A stretch of 64,000 bases of DNA, taken from Calothrix sp. NIES-4101 (lineage in GTDB: Bacteria > Cyanobacteriota > Cyanobacteriia > Cyanobacteriales > Nostocaceae). This document shows, in pieces, positions 1 to 7,966 of this stretch. The first letter of the stretch is position 1. Each line of letters begins with the position of its first letter. A program made the translations under genes and the position numbers. Where the stretch lies: contig AP018280.1 of NCBI GenBank assembly GCA_004296455.1, positions 3,224,001 to 3,288,000 on the forward strand, read 5' to 3'. Below the pieces are notes generated by a model. It was given only the letters and a program-made list of their open reading frames with translations, was not told the DNA's origin and did no database searches.

Positions 1-2
1 CA

Positions 3-611
3 GGGTGTGGGATGTCAAAAGAGGTTCGGGAGCGAATTTTTGAACCATTTTTTACCACCAAAGAACACGGCAAAGGAACTGGGCTAGGGCTGGCAACTGT
101 TATTGGTATCATCAAAAACCACGGTGGTTTTGTGAATGTCCAGAGCGAGTTAGGCGAAGGCTGCCAATTTCAAATTTACTTGCCAGCCATTCAGCAAGGG
201 ATAACGTCGGCAACTGAGGACTTACAGACGATTAGAGGTAAGGGCGAATTAATTTTGGTTGTGGATGACGAAGCCTTTGTGCGAGATGTAGTCAAATCCT
301 CCCTGGAGGAGTTTAACTACAAAGTTTTGGTTGCTAGCGATGGGATTGAGGCGTTTTCACTTTATGCACAACACAAAAATGAAATCAGCTTAGTATTAAT
401 GGATATACAGATGCCCTCGATAGATGGGTTAAAGGCTATCAGGGTTCTGCAACAAATAAATCCCTGCGTCAAAATTATTATTATTAGTGGACTGGCTTCC
501 AATCGTCAGGCTCTACAATTTAGTAACATTAACGTGCAAGCATTTTTAGCAAAGCCCTACAGAATTAAGGAATTATTGGCTAGCATTCAAGAGGTTTTAA
601 GTAAAACATAG
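3..611 (+). CDS. Hybrid sensor histidine kinase / response regulator, C-terminal part
   Basis: The gene is cut by the left window edge; the reading frame is open from base 3, where the first visible residues are the GCGM of a histidine-kinase ATP-binding G1 box. It continues with the F box (FEPFFTT) and the G2 box (GKGTGLGLATV), so this is the end of a HATPase_c domain. A receiver domain follows from about visible residue 80: acidic pair in VVDDE, phospho-acceptor Asp in LVLMDIQMP, and the conserved Lys in FLAKPY. It would be the signalling output end of a hybrid kinase; the sensor part lies upstream and cannot be seen. It sits directly before a regulatory site shared by several operons of this window (645-677), so it is a candidate partner for that system, but this is only proximity. 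The family call is solid; the signal is unknown. Confidence 0.9.
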   Translation, partial: GCGMSKEVRERIFEPFFTTKEHGKGTGLGLATVIGIIKNHGGFVNVQSELGEGCQFQIYLPAIQQGITSATEDLQTIRGKGELILVVDDEAFVRDVVKSSLEEFNYKVLVASDGIEAFSLYAQHKNEISLVLMDIQMPSIDGLKAIRVLQQINPCVKIIIISGLASNRQALQFSNINVQAFLAKPYRIKELLASIQEVLSKT

Positions 612-644
612 ATATAGGGACGTTATCTTTAGAATCGGGGGCAT

Positions 645-677
645 CTTCACATTTTCCTCACAATTAATCAATAAAGT
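645..677 (+). promoter_or_regulatory. Shared promoter motif, site 1 (upstream of uspA)
   Basis: CTTCACATTTTCCTCACA at 645-662 contains two half-sites (CTTCACA and CCTCACA) 11 nt apart. Exactly 11 nt after CCTCA comes a -10-like TAAAGT at 672-677. The site points toward the UspA gene, whose start is 143 nt after position 662. Five more sites with the same sequence and the same spacing to a TANNNT box occur in the window. Confidence 0.7.
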
Positions 678-805
678 AAAAATAAAGCGATCGCTAACAG
701 GATGCCATATGTACAACTATATTTCTAAATCTAGGTTACATCGCTTAGTAATGTAGTTTAAATAAAGCGGCTCATCAAACTTATATTAATTGTTGGGGAA
801 GGGTT

Positions 806-1330
806 ATGAAATACAAAAAAATTCTAGTTGCTATGGATAATTCCCTCCAAGCTGCAAAAGTTTTTCAAGCAGCATTAGATATTGCTCAAAAATGTGGAAG
901 TAAGCTAATGTTATTTAATTGCATCAATAGCTACTTTCTGGATGAGTCAGCTATCTCGATTGGTACAATGGCAGATGTTGATATTTATGGGACTCTCCAA
1001 CAGCAACACAGGCAAAATTTACAGCAAGAAACCGCAAAAATCCAGGCTTGGTTAGAAGCTTACTGTCAACAAGCTAACCTTCGGAAAGTTGAGGCAGAAT
1101 ATACTTATAAATTCGGTGAAGCTAGTAAAGAAATTTGTAATTTTGCAAAAACTTGGAATGCAGATTTAATTGTATTAGGTCGTAGAGGGCATAAAGGTAT
1201 TACAGAAATTTTGCTGGGTAGTGTTAGCAATTATATTCTCCATAATGCTCCTTGTACAGTACTGGTTGTCCAAGAAAAGGTATTTCCAAAAGAAGAAAAA
1301 CAGGTTCATGCCACAACAGCCGCATATTAG
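806..1330 (+). CDS. Universal stress protein, UspA family
   Basis: A single Usp domain of 174 residues. The N-terminus has the family strand and Asp (KILVAMDNS), and the C-terminal half has the ATP-binding pattern G-x2-G-x9-G-(S/T) in GRRGHKGITEILLGS followed by a hydrophobic strand ending VLVVQ. Usp proteins are cytoplasmic nucleotide-binding proteins made under stress or starvation; the exact target is usually unknown. The presence of the ATP motif suggests the nucleotide-binding class. It stands alone in its transcription unit, behind promoter site 1 at 645-677, and converges on ftsH with a hairpin between them. A second Usp gene lies at 7362. The extra tail of about 20 charged residues after the domain is ordinary variation. 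Confidence 0.9.
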   Translation: MKYKKILVAMDNSLQAAKVFQAALDIAQKCGSKLMLFNCINSYFLDESAISIGTMADVDIYGTLQQQHRQNLQQETAKIQAWLEAYCQQANLRKVEAEYTYKFGEASKEICNFAKTWNADLIVLGRRGHKGITEILLGSVSNYILHNAPCTVLVVQEKVFPKEEKQVHATTAAY

Positions 1331-1351
1331 TAAATATTCATACCAGTATTT

Positions 1352-1382
1352 ATATCCTCGACTTTTTATAAGCCGGGGATAT
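1352..1382. terminator. Palindrome between convergent genes, member of the ATATCCCCGACTT repeat family
   Basis: ATATCCTCGACTT pairs with AAGCCGGGGATAT across a 5-nt loop, with one G-U pair and one mismatch. It lies between convergent uspA and ftsH, where a bidirectional terminator is expected. Near-copies of the same arm occur at 5192-5224 and 17272-17306, so this is a dispersed palindromic repeat that may also serve as a terminator. Confidence 0.55.
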
Positions 1383-1414
1383 TAAAATATGGTGCGGTTA
1401 AGTAAAAATGGCTA

Positions 1415-3355
1415 TTAGCTTTTAGAATAAATTAACGTATTTACTTCTGTAAACTTACCAGTACGCAACCACTGATGCATATTTTGAGGTAATTGAACTT
1501 GAAGAAGATAACTACGTAATTCCTCTCCTTCTAATACTTCTTTTTCCAAGAGAATCTCAGCAACTTCTTGTAACAGTTCCTGATTATCCTGAAGTATGAC
1601 TAACGCTAATTGATGGGCTCCATCAATGATTCCCTTCACTTCTTGGTCGATTTGTTCAGCTATTTTTTCACTAATTGCTCGTCGCGGATTAGTTAAATTA
1701 TTTAAAAATTGCTGTTGAATTTTCTCAAATGCAACAGGTCCTAATTTGGCACTCATTCCATACAGAGTCACAAATCTCTCAGCTAAATCAGTTGCTTTTT
1801 GAATATCATCGCTCGCACCCGTGGAAATGATTCCGAACATCAACTCTTCTGCTGCACGTCCACCTAATAATGTGACAATGCGTCCGCGAATTTCATCTTC
1901 AGTCATCAAAAAGCGGTCTTCTTCTGGTAATTGTAACGTATAACCTAAAGCCGCAATTCCACGGGGAACAATGGATATTTTTTCAACATTACCCGCACCA
2001 GGAGTAATTGCCCCAATAATTGCATGACCAACTTCATGATAGGCAACAGTCTTTTTCTCTACCTCATTGAGAACACGAGATTTTTTCTCTAAACCAGTTA
2101 ATACCCGTTCGACTGCTTCGTTTAAATCCTGCATCGTCACTGCATCGTGGTTTTCCCTAGCAGCTAAAAGCGCAGCTTCATTCACCAAGTTAGCTAAATC
2201 AGCACCTGCAAATCCAGGAGTTCTGGCTGCTAGCTTCGCTAAATCTACATCTTTGCCAAGTTTGACATTTTTAGCATGAATTTTGAGAATCGCTTCCCGA
2301 CCAATTTTATCCGGTCTATCAACAGCAATCTGCCGATCAAAACGTCCCGGACGCAGTAATGCTGGGTCTAAAACTTCAGGGCGGTTGGTAGCTGCCAAAA
2401 TAATCACACCCGTGTTTGTCTCAAAACCATCCATTTCCGAAAGTAATTGGTTGAGGGTTTGTTCCCGTTCATCATTCCCACCGAGCATATTCCCAAACCC
2501 TTCCCGTGATTTTCCCAAAGCATCCAATTCATCAATAAAAACAATACATGGAGCCTTTTGCTTTGCTTGTTCAAACAAATCCCGTACCCTTGCTGCCCCA
2601 ATTCCCACAAATAACTCAATAAATTCCGAACCAGAAATAGTAAAAAAAGGAACTCCAGCTTCACCCGCGATCGCTTTTGCTAATAATGTTTTCCCAGTTC
2701 CCGGAGGACCAACTAGTAATACACCTTTGGGAATTTTTGCGCCGAGGCGAACATACTTAGTTGCATTTTGTAAAAAATCGACTATTTCCCGCAGTTCGGT
2801 TTTTGCTTCATCGACTCCCGCAACATCATCAAATGTGACACCTGTACTGCCTTCTGCATAAATGCGGGCTTTACTTTTACCAATAGTCAATGCGGCAGGA
2901 CTATCCGTCCCCGAACGATTAAACATAAATCCCAACATGCTGAGGAATATTACAGGAGGTATTACCCAACTTAGTAAAACCCATATCCAAGCTGCACTGT
3001 TGGCAGTAGAGGCTGAATACTCAACTTGATGTGCGCGGAGAATTTTTGGTAGTTCTGTATCGTTGGGAATAGGTGTAGTTAGATAAACTTCTTTAGGTCT
3101 AATTTTTGATTGTTGTGGATTTGCATCTGGTTTGAGTTCGTACCTAATCCTTTCTGCACCAATTTCCGCACGGATAACTTTACCTGCTTCGACTTGAGAA
3201 ACAAAGGTGCTATAAGGAACTCGTTTTTGAGAAGGTTGTGCCCAAAACATCAAATTGATAAATATGAGCATTAACAACCAGAGCAATAAACTACCGCCAA
3301 TCTGTTTGGATTCTGGTTTAGGGATTGGGTTTTTACCATCTGTTTCTACTGGCAT
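1415..3355 (-). CDS. ftsH: ATP-dependent zinc metalloprotease FtsH
   Basis: A 646-residue membrane AAA+ protease that extracts and degrades membrane and soluble proteins. Two N-terminal membrane segments (about 22-39 and 121-145) flank a periplasmic or lumenal loop. Walker A is GPPGTGKT (216-223), Walker B is VFIDE (272-276), the second region of homology ends GRFDRQ (338-342), and the zinc site is HEVGH (440-444) with downstream acidic ligands near 516. HEVGH replaces the more usual HEAGH and keeps all ligands. The start is backed by GAGGAG 9 nt upstream. It is the last gene of a minus-strand run HtrA-like protease, hydrolase, FtsH, so a protein-quality-control operon is likely. Cyanobacteria usually have about four FtsH paralogues; which one this is cannot be said from the window. 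Confidence 0.96.
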   Translation of the reverse strand: MPVETDGKNPIPKPESKQIGGSLLLWLLMLIFINLMFWAQPSQKRVPYSTFVSQVEAGKVIRAEIGAERIRYELKPDANPQQSKIRPKEVYLTTPIPNDTELPKILRAHQVEYSASTANSAAWIWVLLSWVIPPVIFLSMLGFMFNRSGTDSPAALTIGKSKARIYAEGSTGVTFDDVAGVDEAKTELREIVDFLQNATKYVRLGAKIPKGVLLVGPPGTGKTLLAKAIAGEAGVPFFTISGSEFIELFVGIGAARVRDLFEQAKQKAPCIVFIDELDALGKSREGFGNMLGGNDEREQTLNQLLSEMDGFETNTGVIILAATNRPEVLDPALLRPGRFDRQIAVDRPDKIGREAILKIHAKNVKLGKDVDLAKLAARTPGFAGADLANLVNEAALLAARENHDAVTMQDLNEAVERVLTGLEKKSRVLNEVEKKTVAYHEVGHAIIGAITPGAGNVEKISIVPRGIAALGYTLQLPEEDRFLMTEDEIRGRIVTLLGGRAAEELMFGIISTGASDDIQKATDLAERFVTLYGMSAKLGPVAFEKIQQQFLNNLTNPRRAISEKIAEQIDQEVKGIIDGAHQLALVILQDNQELLQEVAEILLEKEVLEGEELRSYLLQVQLPQNMHQWLRTGKFTEVNTLIYSKS

Positions 3356-3400
3356 AGTTCATTACTCCTCGTTAATTTTGCATTGAAATCCGAGATTTAT

Positions 3401-4150
3401 TTAGTGATGATTAATTTGTAGAGATGCTGCGGAAGTATATGTGCTTGACTGGCTGGGATGAGACATATCTGTAGTAGGCGATCGCAAATGACGCTTAAAC
3501 CATTGATTTGCTAATCTGGCAACTTCTTCTAATGCACCAGGCTCGTGAAATTGATGGGTTGCTTGCGGAATAATTTCTAACTTTTTGTTATTACTAGGAA
3601 TTTGATTGAAGGCATCTTCATTCATTGTAATTGTTGGATAATCATCACCACCAACTATTAATAATGTGGGCGTATGTAGGTAAGATAGTGCCGGACTAAA
3701 TAAATCTGTTCGTCCTCCTCTGGAAACAACTGCACCAACAGACATGGGACGCTCAGTTGCTGCCAGTAAGGCGGCTCCTCCATTTTCACTGGCACCAAAG
3801 TAACCAATATTGAGATGTTGGGTAATCGGGTTCAGCATCAACCAATCGGTAATTCCCACCAGTCGCGAGGCTAAGTGTCTAATATCATATCGAAAATGCT
3901 TGCTGCGACAATCGAGAGTTGCTTCTTCTTCCGTCAGTAGGTTAATTAAGATTGTGGCTAGTCCTGCTTGACGTAAAAGGTGAGCAAAGTATCGTAATCT
4001 GTAACTATATTTAATACTGCCAGATGTTTCTGGAATAACTATAATTCCGGCAGCATCTTCGGGAATCACTAATTCACCTTCTAGTTTGGCTGTTCCCACT
4101 TGAATAGTTAATATTTTTTCTTCAATGTTAAAGGCAAGTTTCTTATACAT
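3401..4150 (-). CDS. Alpha/beta hydrolase, dienelactone-hydrolase-like
   Basis: A 249-residue protein with the alpha/beta-hydrolase layout: nucleophile elbow G-A-S121-E-N-G, an acidic stretch GGDDY near 168-171 after a central strand, and a candidate catalytic His in ATHQFHEPG (199 or 202). Proteins of this type are often annotated as dienelactone hydrolases or phosphoribosyltransferase-fused hydrolases; the substrate is unknown. I chose the ATG at 4150 (MYKKLAF) because GGAG lies 7 nt upstream; the frame is open 11 codons further, to 4183, without a better site. It lies between the HtrA-like protease and ftsH, all on the minus strand with short gaps, so the three genes are probably cotranscribed from site 2 at 5418-5450. 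Confidence 0.8.
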   Translation of the reverse strand: MYKKLAFNIEEKILTIQVGTAKLEGELVIPEDAAGIIVIPETSGSIKYSYRLRYFAHLLRQAGLATILINLLTEEEATLDCRSKHFRYDIRHLASRLVGITDWLMLNPITQHLNIGYFGASENGGAALLAATERPMSVGAVVSRGGRTDLFSPALSYLHTPTLLIVGGDDYPTITMNEDAFNQIPSNNKKLEIIPQATHQFHEPGALEEVARLANQWFKRHLRSPTTDMSHPSQSSTYTSAASLQINHH

Positions 4151-4214
4151 TCTCATTCTCCAACTGCAATCATCATTTACCAAATTAGATAATCTTAACT
4201 AATGGAAAAATTAT

Positions 4215-5123
4215 CTAAGATTGAGCAATACTTTCACTGTCTACAAGTTTATCCTTGGCAGCAAAAAACTTCTCAATCGGAATTACTAACCCAATCGTTT
4301 CTCTATTAGATTTCACTATAGTATTAATCCCAATTAGTTGACCATTTTGATTGATTAATGCACCTCCGGAGTTGGCTTTATTAATTACAGCATCCGTTTG
4401 AATCCATTGCAATTTCTGACTCAATGTAGCAGCATTAGAATATTTTAAAGAACTCACAATCCCCACAGAAACCATTTGCTCACGTCCCAGAGGATTACCA
4501 ATACTAATTACCCAATCTCCCAACTGCAAATCTTGCGATTTCCCAAATGATGCAGTGGTGAGGTTATTCGCATTAATTTTTACGGTTGCTAAATCTGATT
4601 CCTGATCAATTCCTAATAAAGTCCCTGAAAACTCACTTCCATCTTTCAAAGTTACTTTGATATTTCCTGCTCCATTAACAATATGAGCATTAGTTAAAAT
4701 CACACCATCCCTACTAATAACTATACCGGAACCTTCGCCATTATAATGAAACTGAGGAATTTCTACTGATTTTCCATTACCAAAAAAGCCTTCAAAGGAT
4801 GGGTCATTAAATATAGGTGGTATCGGAATTTTCAAAGTGCGATCGCTATCTATTTTCACAACTGCTGGTGCAACTTTATTGATGGCTGTGACTATAAAGT
4901 TATGTTCTCCTTGCGAGAGTTGCATAACTTGAGATTTACTATTTGTATCTGTTGAGGCGATTTTTTGAGGATTTTCGTAAATATCCTGGGGAATAAATTT
5001 TGTGGGGAATAATCGTATTGCCGCTAATGCTAAGGTTCCACCTAATATAGCTGTAATAATATAAGCAGCAATTGGAGGGTGCAAATTAACCGTATTTTTA
5101 TCGGACGGATATGAAGATGTCAT
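4215..5123 (-). CDS. HtrA/HhoA-like trypsin-type serine protease without PDZ domain
   Basis: A 302-residue protein with an N-terminal membrane anchor (about residues 16-36) and a trypsin-fold domain with an intact triad: His147 in LTNAHIV, Asp177 in ESDLATV and Ser252 in KANSGGALI. The frame is open upstream to 5477, but the ATG at 5123 is preceded by AAGAGGTG at proper distance and begins directly before the membrane anchor, so it is taken as the start. Family members usually carry one or two PDZ domains after the protease domain; here the protein ends about 20 residues after the protease fold, so no PDZ domain is present and this looks like the native end. It would act in the periplasm or lumen on damaged proteins. 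It heads the operon with the hydrolase and ftsH. Confidence 0.88.
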   Translation of the reverse strand: MTSSYPSDKNTVNLHPPIAAYIITAILGGTLALAAIRLFPTKFIPQDIYENPQKIASTDTNSKSQVMQLSQGEHNFIVTAINKVAPAVVKIDSDRTLKIPIPPIFNDPSFEGFFGNGKSVEIPQFHYNGEGSGIVISRDGVILTNAHIVNGAGNIKVTLKDGSEFSGTLLGIDQESDLATVKINANNLTTASFGKSQDLQLGDWVISIGNPLGREQMVSVGIVSSLKYSNAATLSQKLQWIQTDAVINKANSGGALINQNGQLIGINTIVKSNRETIGLVIPIEKFFAAKDKLVDSESIAQS

Positions 5124-5191
5124 ATTACACCTCTTGATTTGATAAATATAAACATGAAAATATAGAAAGTTTATATCCCTGGCTTTCTTTG

Positions 5192-5224
5192 ATATCCCCG
5201 ACTTAATTTCATAAATCAGGGACA
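5192..5224. repeat. Palindromic repeat, ATATCCCCGACTT family
   Basis: ATATCCCCGACTTAA faces an imperfect complement ending in ATCAGGGAC about 12 nt later. The left arm matches the repeats at 1352-1382 and 17272-17306. Here it lies in the leader between promoter site 2 and the protease start, so it could form a hairpin in the mRNA leader. Confidence 0.5.
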
Positions 5225-5417
5225 CAGGTTTTCTATTTTGTGTATAGTTTTCCCACCTGCAATGTCTCGGAACGATTGCCAACGATTCAGCCTCATACTT
5301 GTTGTTCCTCTCCAAATGTTTGTCAGTCCTAAATGCAAACTCCCCTCCGCTCAGGCTTGTGCTGATTAAAGCAAGCAAAACTGAACTTGATAAAGTCACT
5401 CTATGGACTCTACCTTC

Positions 5418-5450
5418 AGGATATAAAAAAATATTGAGGAAGTTGTGAAG
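5418..5450 (-). promoter_or_regulatory. Shared promoter motif, site 2 (upstream of HtrA-like/hydrolase/ftsH)
   Basis: On the minus strand CTTCACAACTTCCTCAAT (5450 to 5433) is followed, 11 nt after CCTCA, by TATCCT (5423 to 5418). It points at the protease gene, about 310 nt downstream, leaving a long leader. Confidence 0.7.
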
Positions 5451-5634
5451 ATGGTATTGAAACTTAGTTTCATTCATCAGCTAATCTATACAAGTTAATA
5501 TTCAAGAGGATTTAAAAGTATTGTTGCTTGCTCAACAGATAGGCAAAATTGATTCAAGTTGAAGTAATCAAATGCCGGGAGTACCTTGATAGGTTGGCTT
5601 TTTGTTAAAATTTCATAGCTAGTTGCTAATAGCT

Positions 5635-5757
5635 AGATACCTAGCAATACGGTTCGGTTAAAGGGAAAAGGGACAAGGGAAAAAACGTAAAAACAAGACT
5701 TACACCCGACAATTTTCTTTCATTTTTTGCTTATCCGAACCGTATTGAGATACCTAG
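5635..5757. mobile_element. MITE of 103 bp with 17-bp inverted ends and 10-bp target duplication
   Basis: The element spans 5645-5747. Its ends are CAATACGGTTCGGTTAA and, read on the other strand, CAATACGGTTCGGATAA: 16 of 17 identical. It is flanked by perfect direct repeats AGATACCTAG (5635-5644 and 5748-5757), a clean target-site duplication. There is no room for a transposase, so it must have been moved in trans. The 10-bp duplication fits IS4-type enzymes, but the ends do not match the IS4-like element at 36.6 kb. Confidence 0.85.
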
Positions 5758-6057
5758 AGCATAGCTATAAAAATCCTCAATTATTTGCAAAAATATTCGG
5801 CTCTTCGGCAAGTTTTATGGAGCTTGAGGTTTTTTTGCAGTAAAACCCTTACAAAACAATGATTACAAGCAACTATGATACTTTTTGAGGCTAAATTCCT
5901 ATGTAATAAGGCTTTCAAGGATTTTTAGCTAAGTTTTCCATAAAAAGAACTGAAGAGCCAAATATTCTTTGTAGCCTGGATATTTTGGATATATTTTTAA
6001 ACATCTCATAATCTTGACAGAAAACCTCCACATAAGTTCGATATTGTCAAGTGATTA

Positions 6058-6090
6058 CCTCACAAAATCCTCATATTTTGTGACTATATT
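6058..6090 (+). promoter_or_regulatory. Shared promoter motif, site 3 (upstream of flavoprotein/Usp/ATPase block)
   Basis: CCTCACAAAATCCTCATA (6058-6075) is followed 11 nt after CCTCA by TATATT (6085-6090). It is about 206 nt before the flavoprotein start. This copy also contains a perfect inverted repeat, TCACAAAAT-N6-ATTTTGTGA (6060-6083), which the other sites lack. Confidence 0.7.
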
Positions 6091-6281
6091 AAAAGTATGT
6101 CTACATGAGCAGTTTCTCTATTGGCTAGCAATGCAATTGAGAATGTAAAAATAACGAAGCAATTGAATAAGATACATTTTATACATTGTCTCAATTAACA
6201 ACAAAAATATTGCTAGTTATTTATAATTCTGCAAACAAGAGTATTCAGCATTATTACTAGTCAACATCAGGAGATGATGTT

Positions 6282-7319
6282 ATGAACTTAACAACAAGAT
6301 ACATGGGATTAAGCTTAAAGTCACCACTTGTTCCTTCTGCGTCTCCCCTATCTGAAGATATAGATAATATGAGACGGATGGAAGATGCTGGTGCTAGTGC
6401 AATTGTCATGCATTCGCTATTTGAAGAGCAATTTATGGATGATGAAGGGGTTAAATTCAATCACCATCCAATGACTCATAACAGTGATAAAAATTCATTT
6501 ACTCTCAACTATCAGCCCGAATCAATCAGATTTAGAGTTGATCCTCAAGAGTATCTCAATCATATCCGCAAGGCAAAAGCAATAGTTGATATTCCCATCA
6601 TTGCGAGTCTGAATGGTACATCGCTGGGAGGTTGGACAAATTATGCACGACTAATAGAATTAGCGGGTGCAGATGCCCTGGAGTTAAATATTTATAACGT
6701 ACCTACCGATATGAGTTTGACAGGTACACAACTCGAACAAAATTACATCGACATTCTTGATGCAGTCAAAAGTGTTGTCTCAATTCCTGTCGCCGTTAAA
6801 CTCAGTCCATATTTTACGAATATGGCAAATATGGCAAAACGTTTGGATGATGCAGGTGCTAATGCATTAGTCCTATTTAACCGTTTTTATCAACCAGATA
6901 TTAACTTGAAGAAATTACAAGTTGAGCCGAATATTATTTTGAGCGAACCCCAAGCAAAGCGTTTACCAATGCGTTGGATTGCAATTTTGTATGGTCAAAT
7001 TTATGCAAATTTAGCAGCTACAAGCGGTATTCATAAAGGTCATGATGTGGTAAAAATGCTTTTGGCTGGTGCTGATGTCACCATGATTTGTTCGGCTTTG
7101 TTGTTACATGGAATTGATTATCTACGAACCATTGAAAGTGAGCTTTGTGAATGGATGGATAAGCATGAATTTGCATCTGTGGAAGGAATGAAGGGTATTT
7201 TAAGTCAAAAAAATTGTGCAAATCCAAGTGCCTTTGAACGGGTTCAATATATGCGTAGCTTGTCTATATATAAACCGGAATGGGCACATACTCAAGATAC
7301 ATCTTACTACTTTGGTTGA
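6282..7319 (+). CDS. Dihydroorotate dehydrogenase-like flavoprotein
   Basis: A 345-residue FMN-barrel protein of the dihydroorotate-dehydrogenase-like group. It opens with the family's phosphate and pyrimidine-site stretch (LKSPLVPSASPLSED), has the SLNG strand near residue 109, a Lys-containing strand in VAVKLSP, and a C-terminal phosphate-binding part (ATSGIHKGHDVVKMLLAGADV). It is longer and diverged from biosynthetic PyrD, and many such proteins in anaerobes and cyanobacteria are of unproven substrate, so pyrimidine synthesis should not be assumed. The start follows AGGAG by 9 nt. It is followed after 42 bp by a Usp gene and then a P-type ATPase, suggesting a shared transcript from site 3. 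Confidence 0.85.
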   Translation: MNLTTRYMGLSLKSPLVPSASPLSEDIDNMRRMEDAGASAIVMHSLFEEQFMDDEGVKFNHHPMTHNSDKNSFTLNYQPESIRFRVDPQEYLNHIRKAKAIVDIPIIASLNGTSLGGWTNYARLIELAGADALELNIYNVPTDMSLTGTQLEQNYIDILDAVKSVVSIPVAVKLSPYFTNMANMAKRLDDAGANALVLFNRFYQPDINLKKLQVEPNIILSEPQAKRLPMRWIAILYGQIYANLAATSGIHKGHDVVKMLLAGADVTMICSALLLHGIDYLRTIESELCEWMDKHEFASVEGMKGILSQKNCANPSAFERVQYMRSLSIYKPEWAHTQDTSYYFG

Positions 7320-7361
7320 ACTCAAAAATATGATATCAACAGTGTAGCAGTGGGGTAAAAA

Positions 7362-7790
7362 ATGAGTTGGTTACAAAAGCAGTGTGTTCTGGTTCCAAAT
7401 GACTTTTCAGATGCTTCTTTTGAAGCGCTATTTCCAGCACGAGCATTCGTGAAGGATGTCTCTAACTTATATGTGCTTCACGTTATTACTCCAGTTTATG
7501 CTGTTGAAGTAGGAATGTTGTCCGAACAATTTGATGATGAGACACGCAAGAAAAAGTTTAGAGAAGCTATTTTGAGAAAGCTGCAAAATACAGAATTTGA
7601 GAATGTGAATATCCAAGTAATAATTGGAGACCCTAGTTCAGAAATAATTGATTATGCCAAAGAAATTCATGCTGATTTAATCGTCATACCTTCTGAAGGG
7701 CGCACAGGATTCAGTCGATTTTTGATTGGTTCTGTTGCTGAGAGAGTAGTTCGCTTTGCCCATTGTCCTGTTCTGGTTTTGAAGAAATAA
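7362..7790 (+). CDS. Universal stress protein, UspA family
   Basis: A 142-residue single-domain Usp. It has the N-terminal strand ending in VPNDFS and the ATP-binding pattern in EGRTGFSRFLIGSVAERVV, followed by the terminal strand CPVLVLKK. The length is typical. It sits 42 bp behind the flavoprotein gene and before the cation ATPase, all on the plus strand. Compared with the Usp at 806 it lacks the insert in the first half, so the two are paralogues rather than a recent duplication. Its role is probably stress-related nucleotide sensing; no target can be read from the sequence. Confidence 0.9.
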   Translation: MSWLQKQCVLVPNDFSDASFEALFPARAFVKDVSNLYVLHVITPVYAVEVGMLSEQFDDETRKKKFREAILRKLQNTEFENVNIQVIIGDPSSEIIDYAKEIHADLIVIPSEGRTGFSRFLIGSVAERVVRFAHCPVLVLKK

Positions 7791-7966
7791 ACTGAAAAAA
7801 ATCATCCATTAGCTGATAGTTTTTGAGTAAATTTCTGGGAAATTATCCAACAATTGCAATTTGAATAAAAATCACATTTTTTTTCAAAATACTAATCAAA
7901 TATTCGGAGAAAATTAAAAATGGACACTTTAACTTACTTTTAGCATCTGTAAATGAGGAGGATTTT

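Larger units (their letters stand above)
5124..6281. other. Long intergenic region between divergent operons
   Basis: About 1.16 kb without a convincing gene. It contains a palindromic repeat (5192-5224), promoter site 2 for the minus-strand protease operon (5418-5450), a MITE with target duplication (5635-5757) and promoter site 3 for the plus-strand flavoprotein operon (6058-6090). The frame extending the protease gene to 5477 has no recognisable protein content. Confidence 0.7.

Noticed and set aside
5124-5477. Upstream extension of the HtrA-like frame by 118 codons
   Set aside because: The inner ATG at 5123 has a good RBS and starts just before the membrane anchor; the extension contains a palindromic repeat and promoter site 2.
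6060-6083. CRP/FNR-type site
   Set aside because: The half-sites are reversed relative to TGTGA-N6-TCACA, and part of the sequence is explained by the shared promoter motif.
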